From: Alistipes ihumii AP11
GTDB lineage: Bacteria > Bacteroidota > Bacteroidia > Bacteroidales > Rikenellaceae
Reading direction: 5' to 3'
Assembly (NCBI RefSeq): GCF_025144665.1
Contig: NZ_CP102294.1
Location: forward strand, 2,716,016 to 2,780,015
Length of the DNA stretch: 64,000 nucleotides
Shown in pieces: positions 31,889 to 40,977 of this stretch. The translations under genes were made by a program, and so were the position numbers. Below the pieces are notes generated by a model that saw nothing but the letters and a program-made list of their open reading frames with translations, made no database searches and was not told the origin of the DNA. Position 1 is the first letter of the stretch, and the number at the start of each line of letters is the position of its first letter.

Positions 31889-32989
31889 ATGGAAAAAATT
31901 TTTACTCGCATCTTCCCTCTGTCGCTGTTGCTGCTGAGTTCCTGCATCAAGGGAGAACCTCGCAATACGGAAGCCGACATCGTCCGTTGCATTCTTCCCG
32001 CCGATATACTCAAGTCGGAGCCGACGATCGACGACAACAGCGTGCAGGTTTTCGTCGTAGGTGGCGTGGATATGAAAAAGCTCGCGCCGGAATTCGAACT
32101 GACTCCCGGCGCGACGATTTCGCCCGAGTCGGGCACCGAGCGCGATTTCACCGAGGACCAGCAGTATACGGTTACTTCCGAGGACGGAGCATGGCAGAAA
32201 ACCTACCGCGTGAGCATCACGCAGTCCGACATGCAGACCAAATACGACTTCGAGAACTGGAAAAAGCAAGGCAGTTACGTGATTCCCTATGAGATCATGG
32301 GCGATCAGATCCAGAACATCTGGTCGTCGGGCAATTCCGGCTTTGCGCTGACCGGCGGCGGCGGGTCGTACGACAAGTTCCCGACGGCCTATACCGAGGA
32401 GTCTCACTCGGGTCAGTGGGCGGCCAAGCTCGTTACGCGCGCTACCGGAACGTTCGGCGTCAATCTGAAGATGCCTATCGCGGCGGGTAACCTGTTCATC
32501 GGTACGTTCGACGGTATGAGCGCGACGAAAGATCCGATGAAAGCGACCCGTTTCGGAATGACTTTCGGCCGCGAGCCCCTGCGGCTCACGGGCTATTACC
32601 GCTATCAGTCGGGTGGCGACATTACCGATGAGAACAACCAATTGGTGGTTCCCGCGCGCCGCGACTCGTGCAATATCTACGCCGTGCTTTACGAGACCGA
32701 CGATGAAGTGGAGTGCCTCTATGGCGACAACGTGCTGACTTCTCCGAATCTGGTAGCGGTCGCCTTGGTCGATCGGCCCGAGGAGACGGATGTATACAAG
32801 AAGTTCGATGTCGAGTTCGAGTATCGGAAGCCGTACGATCCGCAGAAGTCGAAGGAGTTCAAGTACAAGCTGGCCGTCGTTTTCACGTCGAGCCGCGACG
32901 GCGGCCGGTTCCGGGGCGCGGTGGGCAGCAAGCTGTGGATCGACGACGTGGAGGTAGTTTGTCGGGAGCCGCTGGCCGGGGAGCAGTAA
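31889..32989 (+). CDS. PCMD-domain lipoprotein
   Basis: A 366-residue lipoprotein (lipobox LLSSC, Cys19). The N-terminal 100 residues form an Ig-like unit (PGATISPESGTERDFTEDQQYTVTSEDGAWQKTYRV). The rest matches the PCMD family (putative carbohydrate metabolism domain): NIWSSGNSGFAL, TEESHSGQWAAKLVT, GMTFGREPLRLTGYYRY and a C-terminal LAVVFTSSRDGGRFRGAVGSKLWIDDVEV. Such proteins are thought to bind glycans on the cell surface. It is followed after 6 bases by a beta-barrel gene, so the two probably act together. Confidence 0.85.
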   Translation: MEKIFTRIFPLSLLLLSSCIKGEPRNTEADIVRCILPADILKSEPTIDDNSVQVFVVGGVDMKKLAPEFELTPGATISPESGTERDFTEDQQYTVTSEDGAWQKTYRVSITQSDMQTKYDFENWKKQGSYVIPYEIMGDQIQNIWSSGNSGFALTGGGGSYDKFPTAYTEESHSGQWAAKLVTRATGTFGVNLKMPIAAGNLFIGTFDGMSATKDPMKATRFGMTFGREPLRLTGYYRYQSGGDITDENNQLVVPARRDSCNIYAVLYETDDEVECLYGDNVLTSPNLVAVALVDRPEETDVYKKFDVEFEYRKPYDPQKSKEFKYKLAVVFTSSRDGGRFRGAVGSKLWIDDVEVVCREPLAGEQ

Positions 32990-32995
32990 AATCCA

Positions 32996-33739
32996 TTGAA
33001 TATGAAGAAAAACCTATACATTCTGTTGGCGCTGGCCTGCCTGTGCGGCACGCTTTCCGCGCAACGCAAGTTCGAATATCGGGTCAAGGCCGGATTCAAC
33101 GTGGGCGGCGCGCTGCCGATCCCGTTCCCTGCCGAGATACGGAAAATCAAGTCTTATAATCCGACGATGGCCTTTTCGATCGAGGGCAACATCATGCGGC
33201 GGTTTACCGACAAGTGGGCCCTGCTGAGCGGTATTCGTCTCGAAACGAAGGGGATGTCCACCAAAGCGCGCGTCAAGAATTACGCGATGACGATGAATGT
33301 CAGCGTCGGCGACGAGCCGGGGGAGATCAGCGGCGTGTTCACCGGCATGGTCAATACGAAAGTCCGCAACGAGTATATCACGCTGCCCGTGCTGGTGCTC
33401 CGCGAGCTGTCTCCGCGCTGGGACCTGAGAGCCGGTCTCTTTTTCTCCTGCCTGATCGAGGGCGGCTTCGACGGGACCGCCTACGACGGATATATGCGCG
33501 AGGGCAATCCGGTCGGCACGAAGGTGGGCGTCGAGGCGGCCTCTTACGATTTCAGCAGCGACGTGCGCACGTTCAACTGGGGCGGCGAGATCGGAGCCGA
33601 GTTCGCCGCTTACAGGCATCTGACGGTGTACGCCGATCTGACATGGGCTTTCAACTCTCTTTTCCCGAAGGACTTCAAGAGCATCGGTTTCCCGATGTAC
33701 AACGTGTATCTGAATATAGGCTTCGGCTACGTCTTTTAG
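32996..33739 (+). CDS. Outer membrane beta-barrel protein
   Basis: A 247-residue protein with a signal peptide ending LSAQ. Alternating amphipathic strands follow (FEYRVKAGFNVGGALPI, KWALLSGIRLETKGM, FNWGGEIGAEFAAYRHL), and the C-terminus NVYLNIGFGYVF ends in Phe as outer-membrane barrels do. It resembles the PorT/OMP_b-brl_2 family of small Bacteroidetes barrels. It is in an operon with the PCMD lipoprotein and is followed by a strong terminator. Confidence 0.82.
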   Translation: MNMKKNLYILLALACLCGTLSAQRKFEYRVKAGFNVGGALPIPFPAEIRKIKSYNPTMAFSIEGNIMRRFTDKWALLSGIRLETKGMSTKARVKNYAMTMNVSVGDEPGEISGVFTGMVNTKVRNEYITLPVLVLRELSPRWDLRAGLFFSCLIEGGFDGTAYDGYMREGNPVGTKVGVEAASYDFSSDVRTFNWGGEIGAEFAAYRHLTVYADLTWAFNSLFPKDFKSIGFPMYNVYLNIGFGYVF

Positions 33740-33783
33740 CTCGGACCGTTCGGGCGGACAGCCCGGTTGTCCGGCAAAAATAC

Positions 33784-33815
33784 GGAGGGCGTCTCACAAA
33801 CGTGAGACGCCCTCC
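33784..33815. terminator. Terminator after the beta-barrel gene
   Basis: A perfect 14-bp stem (33784-33797 with 33802-33815) and an AAAC loop, followed by TGTATTTATT. It lies 45 bases after the stop codon and between convergent genes. Confidence 0.88.
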
Positions 33816-33977
33816 TGTATTTATTCGGCGAGTCCGGACGAGTTTGCGGATTGCACGGCTATCGGTATGCTGAAAAGCCGTCGATCTGTCTGCCGGATCG
33901 GAGCCGGTCGTTGCAGGTTTTCCGGAATCCGCATCGCCCGGTCCGAAAGTTTGCCCGAAAGCCGGCCTCTTTCGGAA

Positions 33978-35165
33978 TCAGTCGGCCGTCGTCAGCGCGA
34001 TGTCGTCGATCTGATAGCCCGCTGCGCGCGACTCGAAGCGGACGATCAGGTTTTTGGCATGGGGAATGCCGTCGCTCAGCGTAATCTGAGCCCATCTTTT
34101 ATTGGCCGGGCGCGCGTCGTCCCCGATAATCAGCGGCGTGAACGTGCCGCCGCCGTCGCTGACGCTGACGGTCAGTTCTCCCGGCTTGTATCCCTGTTCC
34201 GGGTTGGCGCAGCCGAACTGCAGGACCGGAGCGGACGAGGCCAAGGACGCGTTCAGACCCGAAATAGTGAAATAGGCTCCCGACGAGTTGAATGTCAGAT
34301 TGTTGCCTCCCGAAGCCCCGACGTAGGCGGACGACGGGTTTTGGGCCGATACCGTGACGCCGGCTCCGGCATATTCGGCTTCGGCATACGACCAGCCGGT
34401 GAACTTGGCTACCTGAGTGGCCGTGGAGACCGTCGCTGCTCCCATCGTCTCGAGGTAGTCGATCCGTCCCGACGGAAAGAGTATCTGTACCTGCTCTTCG
34501 GTTACGTCGGTGGAGACGGTGATGCTGACGCTCAGCCTGCCGGAGGTCGGCTCGGGCGTGTCGTCGATTTCGATGAGATAGAGTTTGCGGGCTTCCAACG
34601 TGAGTTCCTGTTCGTACTGCGCTTTGCCTGCCGTCACGACGAGCGTCGCGCTGCCCGGCAGGAAGTAGCCGGTCCGCTCCGCGTCGTCGCCTTCGAAGTT
34701 CAGGATGCCCTCGATTTGCCGGACGCTCGCCGAGCGGACCGGATGCGCTGCCGCGAAGTCGTCGGTATAGGAGATTCGCACGCCCGCGTTGGTCTGGGCG
34801 CAGGAGACGGAGGCCTCACTCTGCTTGCCGACGCTGATGCGGGTTGGGGCCGATCCCCCGTAGACCGGCGTGTCGAATTGCGGGGTCTCGAACGGTTCCG
34901 AGTAGGCGGTCAGCAGGTAGTCTCCCGCCGTCAGTTCGATCGGATCGGGAGTCTCCCCGATAGGCGATATCGTTCGGACGATATCGCCGTCGCGCGAGAT
35001 TTCGAGCGTGAATGTAGTCGCATCGCTGCTTTTGGTTTGGCTCACCGTGACCGACGGATCGACGTCGAGACGGATTTGCAGTCGGCCGGTTCCCTCTTCT
35101 GAGGCATGTTCCGAGCACCCTGCCGCTGAGATCAGCAGCAGGGAAATGATTCCCAGTTTGTTCAT
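33978..35165 (-). CDS. DUF4493-like lipoprotein
   Basis: A 395-residue lipoprotein; the start at 35165 gives MNKLGIISLLLISAAGC with lipobox AAGC (Cys17). The frame extends upstream without family content. The N-terminal half, GRLQIRLDVDPSVTVSQTKSSDATTFTLEI, ELTAGDYLLTAYSEP and GGSAPTRISVGKQSEASVSC, is characteristic of DUF4493. The C-terminal 160 residues form a jelly-roll-like domain ending AGYQIDDIALTTAD, as in carbohydrate-binding-like modules. It is probably surface-exposed; the ligand is unknown. Confidence 0.8.
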   Translation of the reverse strand: MNKLGIISLLLISAAGCSEHASEEGTGRLQIRLDVDPSVTVSQTKSSDATTFTLEISRDGDIVRTISPIGETPDPIELTAGDYLLTAYSEPFETPQFDTPVYGGSAPTRISVGKQSEASVSCAQTNAGVRISYTDDFAAAHPVRSASVRQIEGILNFEGDDAERTGYFLPGSATLVVTAGKAQYEQELTLEARKLYLIEIDDTPEPTSGRLSVSITVSTDVTEEQVQILFPSGRIDYLETMGAATVSTATQVAKFTGWSYAEAEYAGAGVTVSAQNPSSAYVGASGGNNLTFNSSGAYFTISGLNASLASSAPVLQFGCANPEQGYKPGELTVSVSDGGGTFTPLIIGDDARPANKRWAQITLSDGIPHAKNLIVRFESRAAGYQIDDIALTTAD

Positions 35166-35692
35166 CGTTTGTCGTTTTAGGCGGTTGCGGAAATAGTGGA
35201 GGATTCGGGGGCCGTGCGGCTTTCCCGAACGGCCGTGCGGTTGCCGGATAGGGCTTTCATAGGGCGTGGACCGAGCCGGGATACTTCCGGATCCGGAGAT
35301 CCGATCGGGAGAGAACTTGCGCCGGATGCGCTGCGACGAATCCGGATGCCGAGGCATACCGGGGCCTGCGTCTGCAGTCGGGTGATTGAATTGTGTTTCA
35401 TAGATATAATAAGGATTTAGGTGAATTGTGGGATTCCTTATTTGTGAGCGCGATGCGCGTATTTCAAAAATAAATGAAAAAAATCGGAATTGCAAGTAAT
35501 CCGTTCAGGCACACTTCTTTCCTCTCGGAGAACTTCCCCGGGCCGCTGCGAACGGGACGTTCACGGCGACCGCCGGCGGCAAATAGACGGAAGCACGGCG
35601 CGCCGGGACGAAATTTTGAGTAACTTTACGGCGCATCGCGCGAAAGGAGAGGATGGGGCCGTCTCCGGCGCGGGCGCAAACGAACGAAAGCT
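35166..35692. other. Divergent spacer, DUF4493 gene and wecC
   Basis: About 525 bases without a gene. It contains a minus-strand promoter near 35465-35495 and a near-match plus-strand -7 box TAACTTTA at 35621-35628 before wecC. The minus-strand promoter implies a leader of nearly 300 bases. Confidence 0.5.
35465..35495 (-). promoter_or_regulatory. Promoter candidate of the DUF4493 gene
   Basis: On the minus strand TTG (35495-35493), a 20-base spacer and TATTTTTG (35472-35465) fit the Bacteroidetes consensus. Confidence 0.5.
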
Positions 35693-36898
35693 ATGGAGCG
35701 CATTCTGTTTTTGGGATTGGGATACATCGGTCTTCCGACGGCGGCTCTCGCCGCTTCGAGAGGCTTGGAAGTGGTCGGCGTGGACGTCGATCCGGCGATT
35801 GTCGGGAAGGTGAACCGGGGCGAGATTCATATCGTCGAGCCCGGCTTGGCCGAGGCGGTCCGCGAAGCCGTGTCGGCCGGGCGTCTGCGCGCGTCGCTCG
35901 AGCCTGTGCCCGGCGATGTCTATGTCGTGGTCGTACCGACTCCGTTCAAGGGAAATCACGAGCCCGACGTGTCGTACGTCGAGGCGGCCACGCGCTCGGT
36001 CGTTCCGCTGCTCAAGGAGGACGATCTGTTCGTCATCGAATCGACTTCGCCGGTGGGGACGACCGACCGGATGGCGCGGCTGATTTTCGCCGAGCGTCCC
36101 GAACTGGAGGGGAAGCTGTCCGTAGCCTATTGTCCCGAGCGGGTGCTGCCGGGCAACGTGCTTTACGAGCTGGTGCATAACGACCGCGTCATCGGCGGCA
36201 TCGACGACCGTTCGACGCGGCGCGCCATGGAGTTCTATGCCCGTTTCGTCGAGGGCAAGCTTCATGCGACCGATGCGAAGACGGCCGAGATGTGCAAGCT
36301 GACCGAGAATTCCTCGCGCGACGTGCAGATCGCTTTCGCCAACGAGCTGTCGTTGATCTGCGACAAGGCGGGTATCAATGTCTGGGAGCTGATCGAGTTG
36401 GCCAACAAGCATCCCCGCGTCCACATCCTCCAGCCGGGAAGCGGGGTGGGAGGGCATTGCATCGCGGTCGATCCCTATTTCATCACTTCGGAGTTTCCGG
36501 TCGAATCGCAGTTGATCGCCAAGTCGCGCGAAATCAACAACTACAAGGCTTTCTGGTGCGCCGAGCGGATTCGTGAGGCCGTTCGCGGCTTCAAGGTGCG
36601 CGAGGGTCGTCCTCCGCGCGTGGCGCTGATGGGACTGGCTTTCAAGCCCGATATCGACGATTTGCGCGAAAGCCCGGCCAAGTACATCGTTTCCAAGGTG
36701 ATGGAGGCCGAGGACGCCGACTATATGATCGTCGAGCCGAACGTGCGCGAGCATCGGGTCTATAAGCTGACCGATTATGTGGAAGCCTATGCGCAGGCCG
36801 ACATCGTGGCGTTTCTGGTCGCTCACGCTCCTTTCCGTTCGCTGGCGTACCGGGACGATGCCGTGATACTCGATTTTTGCGGAATATTCAGAAAATAG
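35693..36898 (+). CDS. wecC: UDP-N-acetyl-D-mannosamine dehydrogenase
   Basis: A 401-residue enzyme of the UDP-glucose/GDP-mannose dehydrogenase family. It contains [18 protein letters not shown] at residues 7-24, [36 protein letters not shown], the catalytic Cys in [13 protein letters not shown], and [27 protein letters not shown] and the GHCI motif favour the WecC group over UDP-glucose dehydrogenases. It oxidises UDP-ManNAc to UDP-ManNAcA. The next gene makes its substrate, 10 bases downstream. Confidence 0.92.
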   Translation: MERILFLGLGYIGLPTAALAASRGLEVVGVDVDPAIVGKVNRGEIHIVEPGLAEAVREAVSAGRLRASLEPVPGDVYVVVVPTPFKGNHEPDVSYVEAATRSVVPLLKEDDLFVIESTSPVGTTDRMARLIFAERPELEGKLSVAYCPERVLPGNVLYELVHNDRVIGGIDDRSTRRAMEFYARFVEGKLHATDAKTAEMCKLTENSSRDVQIAFANELSLICDKAGINVWELIELANKHPRVHILQPGSGVGGHCIAVDPYFITSEFPVESQLIAKSREINNYKAFWCAERIREAVRGFKVREGRPPRVALMGLAFKPDIDDLRESPAKYIVSKVMEAEDADYMIVEPNVREHRVYKLTDYVEAYAQADIVAFLVAHAPFRSLAYRDDAVILDFCGIFRK

Positions 36899-36908
36899 AC
36901 TTTATCTA

Positions 36909-38054
36909 ATGAAAAAGGTGATGCTGGTTTTCGGGACTCGTCCCGAGGCGATCAAAATGGCCCCGCTGGTACGGGAGTTCCGACGGCATCCGGACTCTTT
37001 CCGGACGGTCGTCTGCGTCAGCGGACAGCACCGCGAGATGCTCGATCAGGTGCTGAGGCTGTTCGCTATCGAGCCCGACTACGATCTGAACATTATGAGG
37101 CAGGGACAGGATCTCTACGACGTGACTTCCCGCGTGCTGACGGGCATGCGCGACGTGTTCGACGAGGCCTGTCCGGACGTGGTGCTGGTTCACGGCGACA
37201 CGACGACCTCGACGGCCGCCGCACTGGCCGCCTTTTACCGCCGCGTTCCGGTCGGACACGTCGAGGCGGGACTGCGCACGCACGACATATACAGCCCGTG
37301 GCCCGAGGAGATGAACCGTCAGATCACGGGCCGGATCGCTTCGTACCATTTCGCCCCGACGGAGCTCTCGCGCCGGAATCTGCTCGGCGAGGGAGTCGAT
37401 CCCGGGAAGATTCTGGTGACGGGCAATACGGTGATCGACGCGCTGCATACGGTGGTGGAGCGGATCAGGAGCGACAGGGAGCTGGCCGGCCGGTTGGCCG
37501 GCGAGTTGCTTGCAGGCGGGTACGACACGGCGCGTCTCGACGGATCGCGCCGCATGGTGCTCATTACCGGTCACCGGCGCGAGAATTTCGGCGACGGATT
37601 CGTGCGGATATGCTCGGCGATCAAGCATCTGGCCGAGACCTATCCCGATGTCGATTTCGTCTATCCGATGCATCTCAATCCGAACGTGCGCCGGCCGATT
37701 CACGAGGCGTTCGGGAATTCGTCCCTGCCGAACCTGTTCCTGATCGAGCCTCTCGAATATCTGCCGTTCGTCTGCCTGATGGAGCGGAGCGCGGTCGTGC
37801 TGACCGATAGCGGGGGCATTCAGGAGGAAGCCCCGGGGCTCGGCAAGCCCGTGCTCGTCATGCGCGATACGACCGAGCGTCCCGAGGCGCTCGACGCCGG
37901 AACGGTCCGCTTGGTCGGTACCGATTATGACCGAATCGTCGGGGGCGTCAGCACGCTGCTCGACGACCCCGAGCATTACAGGACCATGAGTCAGGCGGTC
38001 AATCCTTACGGGGACGGAAAAGCCTGCGGCCGGATCGTGCAGTTTCTGAAGTAA
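36909..38054 (+). CDS. wecB: UDP-N-acetylglucosamine 2-epimerase
   Basis: A 381-residue GT-B-fold epimerase interconverting UDP-GlcNAc and UDP-ManNAc. It shows [17 protein letters not shown] at the N-terminus, [38 protein letters not shown] and [29 protein letters not shown]. All catalytic and UDP-binding stretches are present. With wecC it supplies UDP-ManNAcA, apparently for a polymer other than, or in addition to, the capsule at the left of the window. Confidence 0.95.
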   Translation: MKKVMLVFGTRPEAIKMAPLVREFRRHPDSFRTVVCVSGQHREMLDQVLRLFAIEPDYDLNIMRQGQDLYDVTSRVLTGMRDVFDEACPDVVLVHGDTTTSTAAALAAFYRRVPVGHVEAGLRTHDIYSPWPEEMNRQITGRIASYHFAPTELSRRNLLGEGVDPGKILVTGNTVIDALHTVVERIRSDRELAGRLAGELLAGGYDTARLDGSRRMVLITGHRRENFGDGFVRICSAIKHLAETYPDVDFVYPMHLNPNVRRPIHEAFGNSSLPNLFLIEPLEYLPFVCLMERSAVVLTDSGGIQEEAPGLGKPVLVMRDTTERPEALDAGTVRLVGTDYDRIVGGVSTLLDDPEHYRTMSQAVNPYGDGKACGRIVQFLK

Positions 38055-38367
38055 AACGCTTCCGGCGCCGATCGGCCGGTCGGATGCCGGCGCTCCGTCA
38101 TGGAACTTTGAGCGAGCGGTGAGGCGTGCGGTATGTGGTCGTTAGTTTTTGGAGCGCCGTTCCGGTTTTAGGGAGCGGCGCTTCGTCTTTCTCCCGAACA
38201 TATCGTCGGGCCGGCTGATTGCCGTCGAATAGTCGTCCGGCAGAGTATTCCGGCACCGATGATTTCCGGCGTCGAGGCTGGGAAGAGGATGCGGCGACAT
38301 GCACGGAAGCGGTATTCCCGTGCGTTGAGGAAAGCGGCGGCCGAACTCCGACCGGGTCGTGTCTTCG
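38055..38367. other. Convergent spacer after wecB
   Basis: About 310 bases. No gene is supported. AGCGCCG and CGGCGCT near 38153-38182 could form a hairpin, but the T-tract is weak. Confidence 0.35.
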
Positions 38368-38859
38368 TTATAAGTTGCACTCCGAGCGAATCCGTTCGAG
38401 CAGTCCGTCGCTGGCGTCCTCGATCAGGTCCAGTACCAGCTCGAATCCCGCGTCGCCCCCGTAGTACGGGTCGGGAACTTCCGTGCAGTCGGACTTCCGG
38501 CAGAAATCGGTCATTTTACAAATGGCGGCTTCGGACTCCGTTTTGCGGCCCAGTCTGCGCAACTCGCGCAGGTTGCGGTCGTCCATGCCGACGATCCGGT
38601 CGAAACGGTCGAAGTCTTCGGGCGCGACGGGCCGGGAGATCGAATCGAGGCGGTAGCCCCGCCGCGCGGCATGCGCTTTCATTCGCGGGTCGGCTCCGTC
38701 GCCGGCATGGTAGCCGATCAGCCCCGCCGAGTCGATCTCGAACCGCCCGGCGAGCCCGGCTTTTTCGACCCGGTCGCGGAAAACGGCCTCGGCTGCCGGC
38801 GAGCGGCAGATATTTCCGAGACAGACGAACAGGATCTTATACTTTTCGTTCATATTCAT
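38368..38859 (-). CDS. Low-molecular-weight protein tyrosine phosphatase
   Basis: A 163-residue phosphatase. The P-loop FVCLGNICRSP carries Cys13 and Arg19 (CX5R), and the general acid lies in EVPDPYYGGDAGFE. The start at 38859 (MNMNEKYKILF) fits the family; the frame extends 40 codons upstream but a promoter box lies there. In capsule systems such enzymes counteract tyrosine kinases that control polymer export, but no kinase is encoded here, so the target is unknown. Confidence 0.93.
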   Translation of the reverse strand: MNMNEKYKILFVCLGNICRSPAAEAVFRDRVEKAGLAGRFEIDSAGLIGYHAGDGADPRMKAHAARRGYRLDSISRPVAPEDFDRFDRIVGMDDRNLRELRRLGRKTESEAAICKMTDFCRKSDCTEVPDPYYGGDAGFELVLDLIEDASDGLLERIRSECNL

Positions 38860-38916
38860 CGGGTTGTCTTGCGACCGGCCGACCTTTTCCCCGAAAAGGC
38901 CTTCGGTCGTTCCCGG

Positions 38917-38924
38917 CAAAGGTA
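38917..38924 (-). promoter_or_regulatory. -7 promoter element of the phosphatase gene
   Basis: The minus strand reads TACCTTTG, a perfect TAnnTTTG, 58 bases before the chosen start. It supports that start over the longer frame. No good -33 TTTG is visible. Confidence 0.5.
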
Positions 38925-38992
38925 CGAAAAGTTCGCGAACGGTCCGGTATCCGGTATCCGCGGAAGCGAGTCCTGCCACCGAAGAAGAGGCG

Positions 38993-39436
38993 TCAATAGT
39001 CGATGCGCAGAAAATCGCCCCGAACGTTGAATTCGAGATCGGTTCCGTCCGAAAGCTCGACGCCGTACCCGCGGCGGTCCCGGTCGATCTTGACGACCGG
39101 CCGGTCGGGATAGTTCCGTTTCAGGTAGTCGGCGATGCGGAGCGGAATGATGCTCTGGGGTACGGTCGTCCGCTCGGCATCGATCTCGGTCCACTGGCCC
39201 CGACGGTCGAATTCCAAATCGCAACCGTTTTCGAGCAGGACGTCGTACGAATCGGTCCGGCCTCCTTCGCGGTCGATTTTGATCAGGGCGATCCGCGTGT
39301 CGGGAAAATGGGTCGCGATGAATTCGCGTGCCGTTGCGGGCAGTTTTTGCGGATCGGTCGTCCGGATCTCGTTTCCCGCCCGAAGCGCCGCCGAGACGGA
39401 CATCATCGAGAGCAGTATGAACAGAAGTTTTTTCAT
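38993..39436 (-). CDS. Exported PepSY-like domain protein
   Basis: A 147-residue protein with a signal sequence (MKKLLFILLSMMSVSAALRA) and two PepSY-like units: LPATAREFIATHFPDTRIALIKIDREG...CDLEFDRRGQWTEID and IIPLRIADYLKRNYPDRPVVKIDRDRRGYGVELSDG. It is closely related in layout to the protein at 28404-28844. It is transcribed on the same strand as the phosphatase, about 130 bases upstream, and downstream of the efflux operon. Periplasmic; function unknown. Confidence 0.85.
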   Translation of the reverse strand: MKKLLFILLSMMSVSAALRAGNEIRTTDPQKLPATAREFIATHFPDTRIALIKIDREGGRTDSYDVLLENGCDLEFDRRGQWTEIDAERTTVPQSIIPLRIADYLKRNYPDRPVVKIDRDRRGYGVELSDGTDLEFNVRGDFLRIDY

Positions 39437-39576
39437 GGCATTCCGGTTTTAGTCGGTTGTTGTCCGGTCTTCGTCAAAGTCGATGCCACACTTGCCGAAA
39501 AGCCGCCGGAGGCCGTATCCTTTGCGGTAAGCAATGAGGTTGCGGTTCCGGCGGCATCGGTCCGAGAGAGTTCCCG

Positions 39577-40935
39577 TCAATATTTCTCGAAGCCCAGAGG
39601 TTCGCCCGCGTAAAAGTCGAGAATCTTGCGGCGAAAGATGAATTCGAACTTGGCTTGCACCATTTCCGACTCCGACCGCTCCATGCGCGTTTTGGCATCG
39701 TTGTAGTCGAAGATCGTCGAGCGGCCGGCGGCGGACTTCTCCTCCTCGTAGCGGAAGGCTTCCCGGGCCGCCTCGAGCGAGCGCGAGGCCGACAGATATT
39801 TCTGATAGGCTGCCCCGGCATTGTAGTACGACTGTTCGATCTCCTTGCGAAGCGCCTGCCGGGCTTCGGTCAGCGCCAGCTCCTGATTGCGGATGGCGAT
39901 CCGGGCCGAGCGGATGTTGTTGCGCGTGGCCATCCGGTTGAAGATCGGTATGCTGACGTTCAGCCCGACCTCTTCGCTTCCGTGGTTACGGAACTGGTTT
40001 CCGAAGCCTGCGTTCAGCACCTTGTTCTCATTGCCGAACATATAGAAGTAGCTGGTCCCGTAGCTGGCTCCGAGCGAAATCTGCGGATAGCGGGCCGAGC
40101 GGGCCAGCAACAGATTTTTTTCGCTGTTCTGTAGTCGGTATTTTTCGGCCTGCACGCTCGGGCGGTTCCCGACGGCGTATTCGTATATGACCGAAGGGGA
40201 TTCCATACTGCTCATCGCGCCGATTTGGATCGCTCCCAGTTCGGGCATTCGGATATCGAAGCCCGTCGCATCTTCTCTGTTGAGGGCTTGACTCAAGTCG
40301 AGCAGCGACAGGGTCAGGGTGTTCCGCGCCTGAGTCAGCGTCAGCGAGTCCTTGGCCAGCAGCGCGCGGCTCTCGTATAGTTCCGATTCGGGACTTTTGC
40401 CGCTTTCGACGAGCAGCCAGCTGCGCTCGACCTGAGCCATGCTCAGCGCGACTTGGCTTTCGGCCACGCGGACGAGCTCTTTGTTGAGCAGCGCCTGAAG
40501 GTAGAGCGCCGTCACGTTCAGCGAAACGTCCTCGCGGGCCCGGGCCAGGTCCTGCATCGCCGCTTGCAGGCTCAGCTTCTGGGCGGCGATGTCGTGTTTG
40601 ATGCGCATGCCGTTGAACAGCGGGATGCTGGTCGATACGCTCAGACTGGATGTGAATTGGTTGACATTCTTGTACGTGTTACTGTCTCCGAGCGTTCGGC
40701 CGAAGCCGAATCTTCCGCCGAGCCCTGCGTTGAGATTCGGCAGCCGGCTGTTGCGGGCCGTGTTCAGTTTGACGTCCTGATCTTCGGCGCGCAGGCGGAA
40801 CTGCTGGATCGAGATGTTGTTCTCGACCGCGTACTCGATGCACCGGTCGAGCGTCCAAGGTTCTTGCTGGGCCGAGGCTCCGGCCGCGGGAAGCGTAAGG
40901 ACGAGGGCGGCCAGCATGGTTTTTCGTATGGTCAT
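39577..40935 (-). CDS. TolC-family outer membrane efflux protein
   Basis: A 452-residue protein with a signal peptide (ending AGASAQ). Two repeats of long helices and strands are typical of TolC: PWTLDRCIEYAVENNISIQQ at the start, then VSLNVTALYLQALLNKELVRVAESQV, and in the second half QEVGLNVSIPIFNRM-type and FRYEEEKSAAGRSTIFDYNDAKTRM. It forms the outer-membrane exit duct. It is the last gene of an operon with a periplasmic adaptor, two permeases and an ATPase. Confidence 0.93.
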   Translation of the reverse strand: MTIRKTMLAALVLTLPAAGASAQQEPWTLDRCIEYAVENNISIQQFRLRAEDQDVKLNTARNSRLPNLNAGLGGRFGFGRTLGDSNTYKNVNQFTSSLSVSTSIPLFNGMRIKHDIAAQKLSLQAAMQDLARAREDVSLNVTALYLQALLNKELVRVAESQVALSMAQVERSWLLVESGKSPESELYESRALLAKDSLTLTQARNTLTLSLLDLSQALNREDATGFDIRMPELGAIQIGAMSSMESPSVIYEYAVGNRPSVQAEKYRLQNSEKNLLLARSARYPQISLGASYGTSYFYMFGNENKVLNAGFGNQFRNHGSEEVGLNVSIPIFNRMATRNNIRSARIAIRNQELALTEARQALRKEIEQSYYNAGAAYQKYLSASRSLEAAREAFRYEEEKSAAGRSTIFDYNDAKTRMERSESEMVQAKFEFIFRRKILDFYAGEPLGFEKY

Positions 40936-40977
40936 GGTTGTGCGGTTAAACGGGTTCTGAAATCGTTCGGTTACCGG

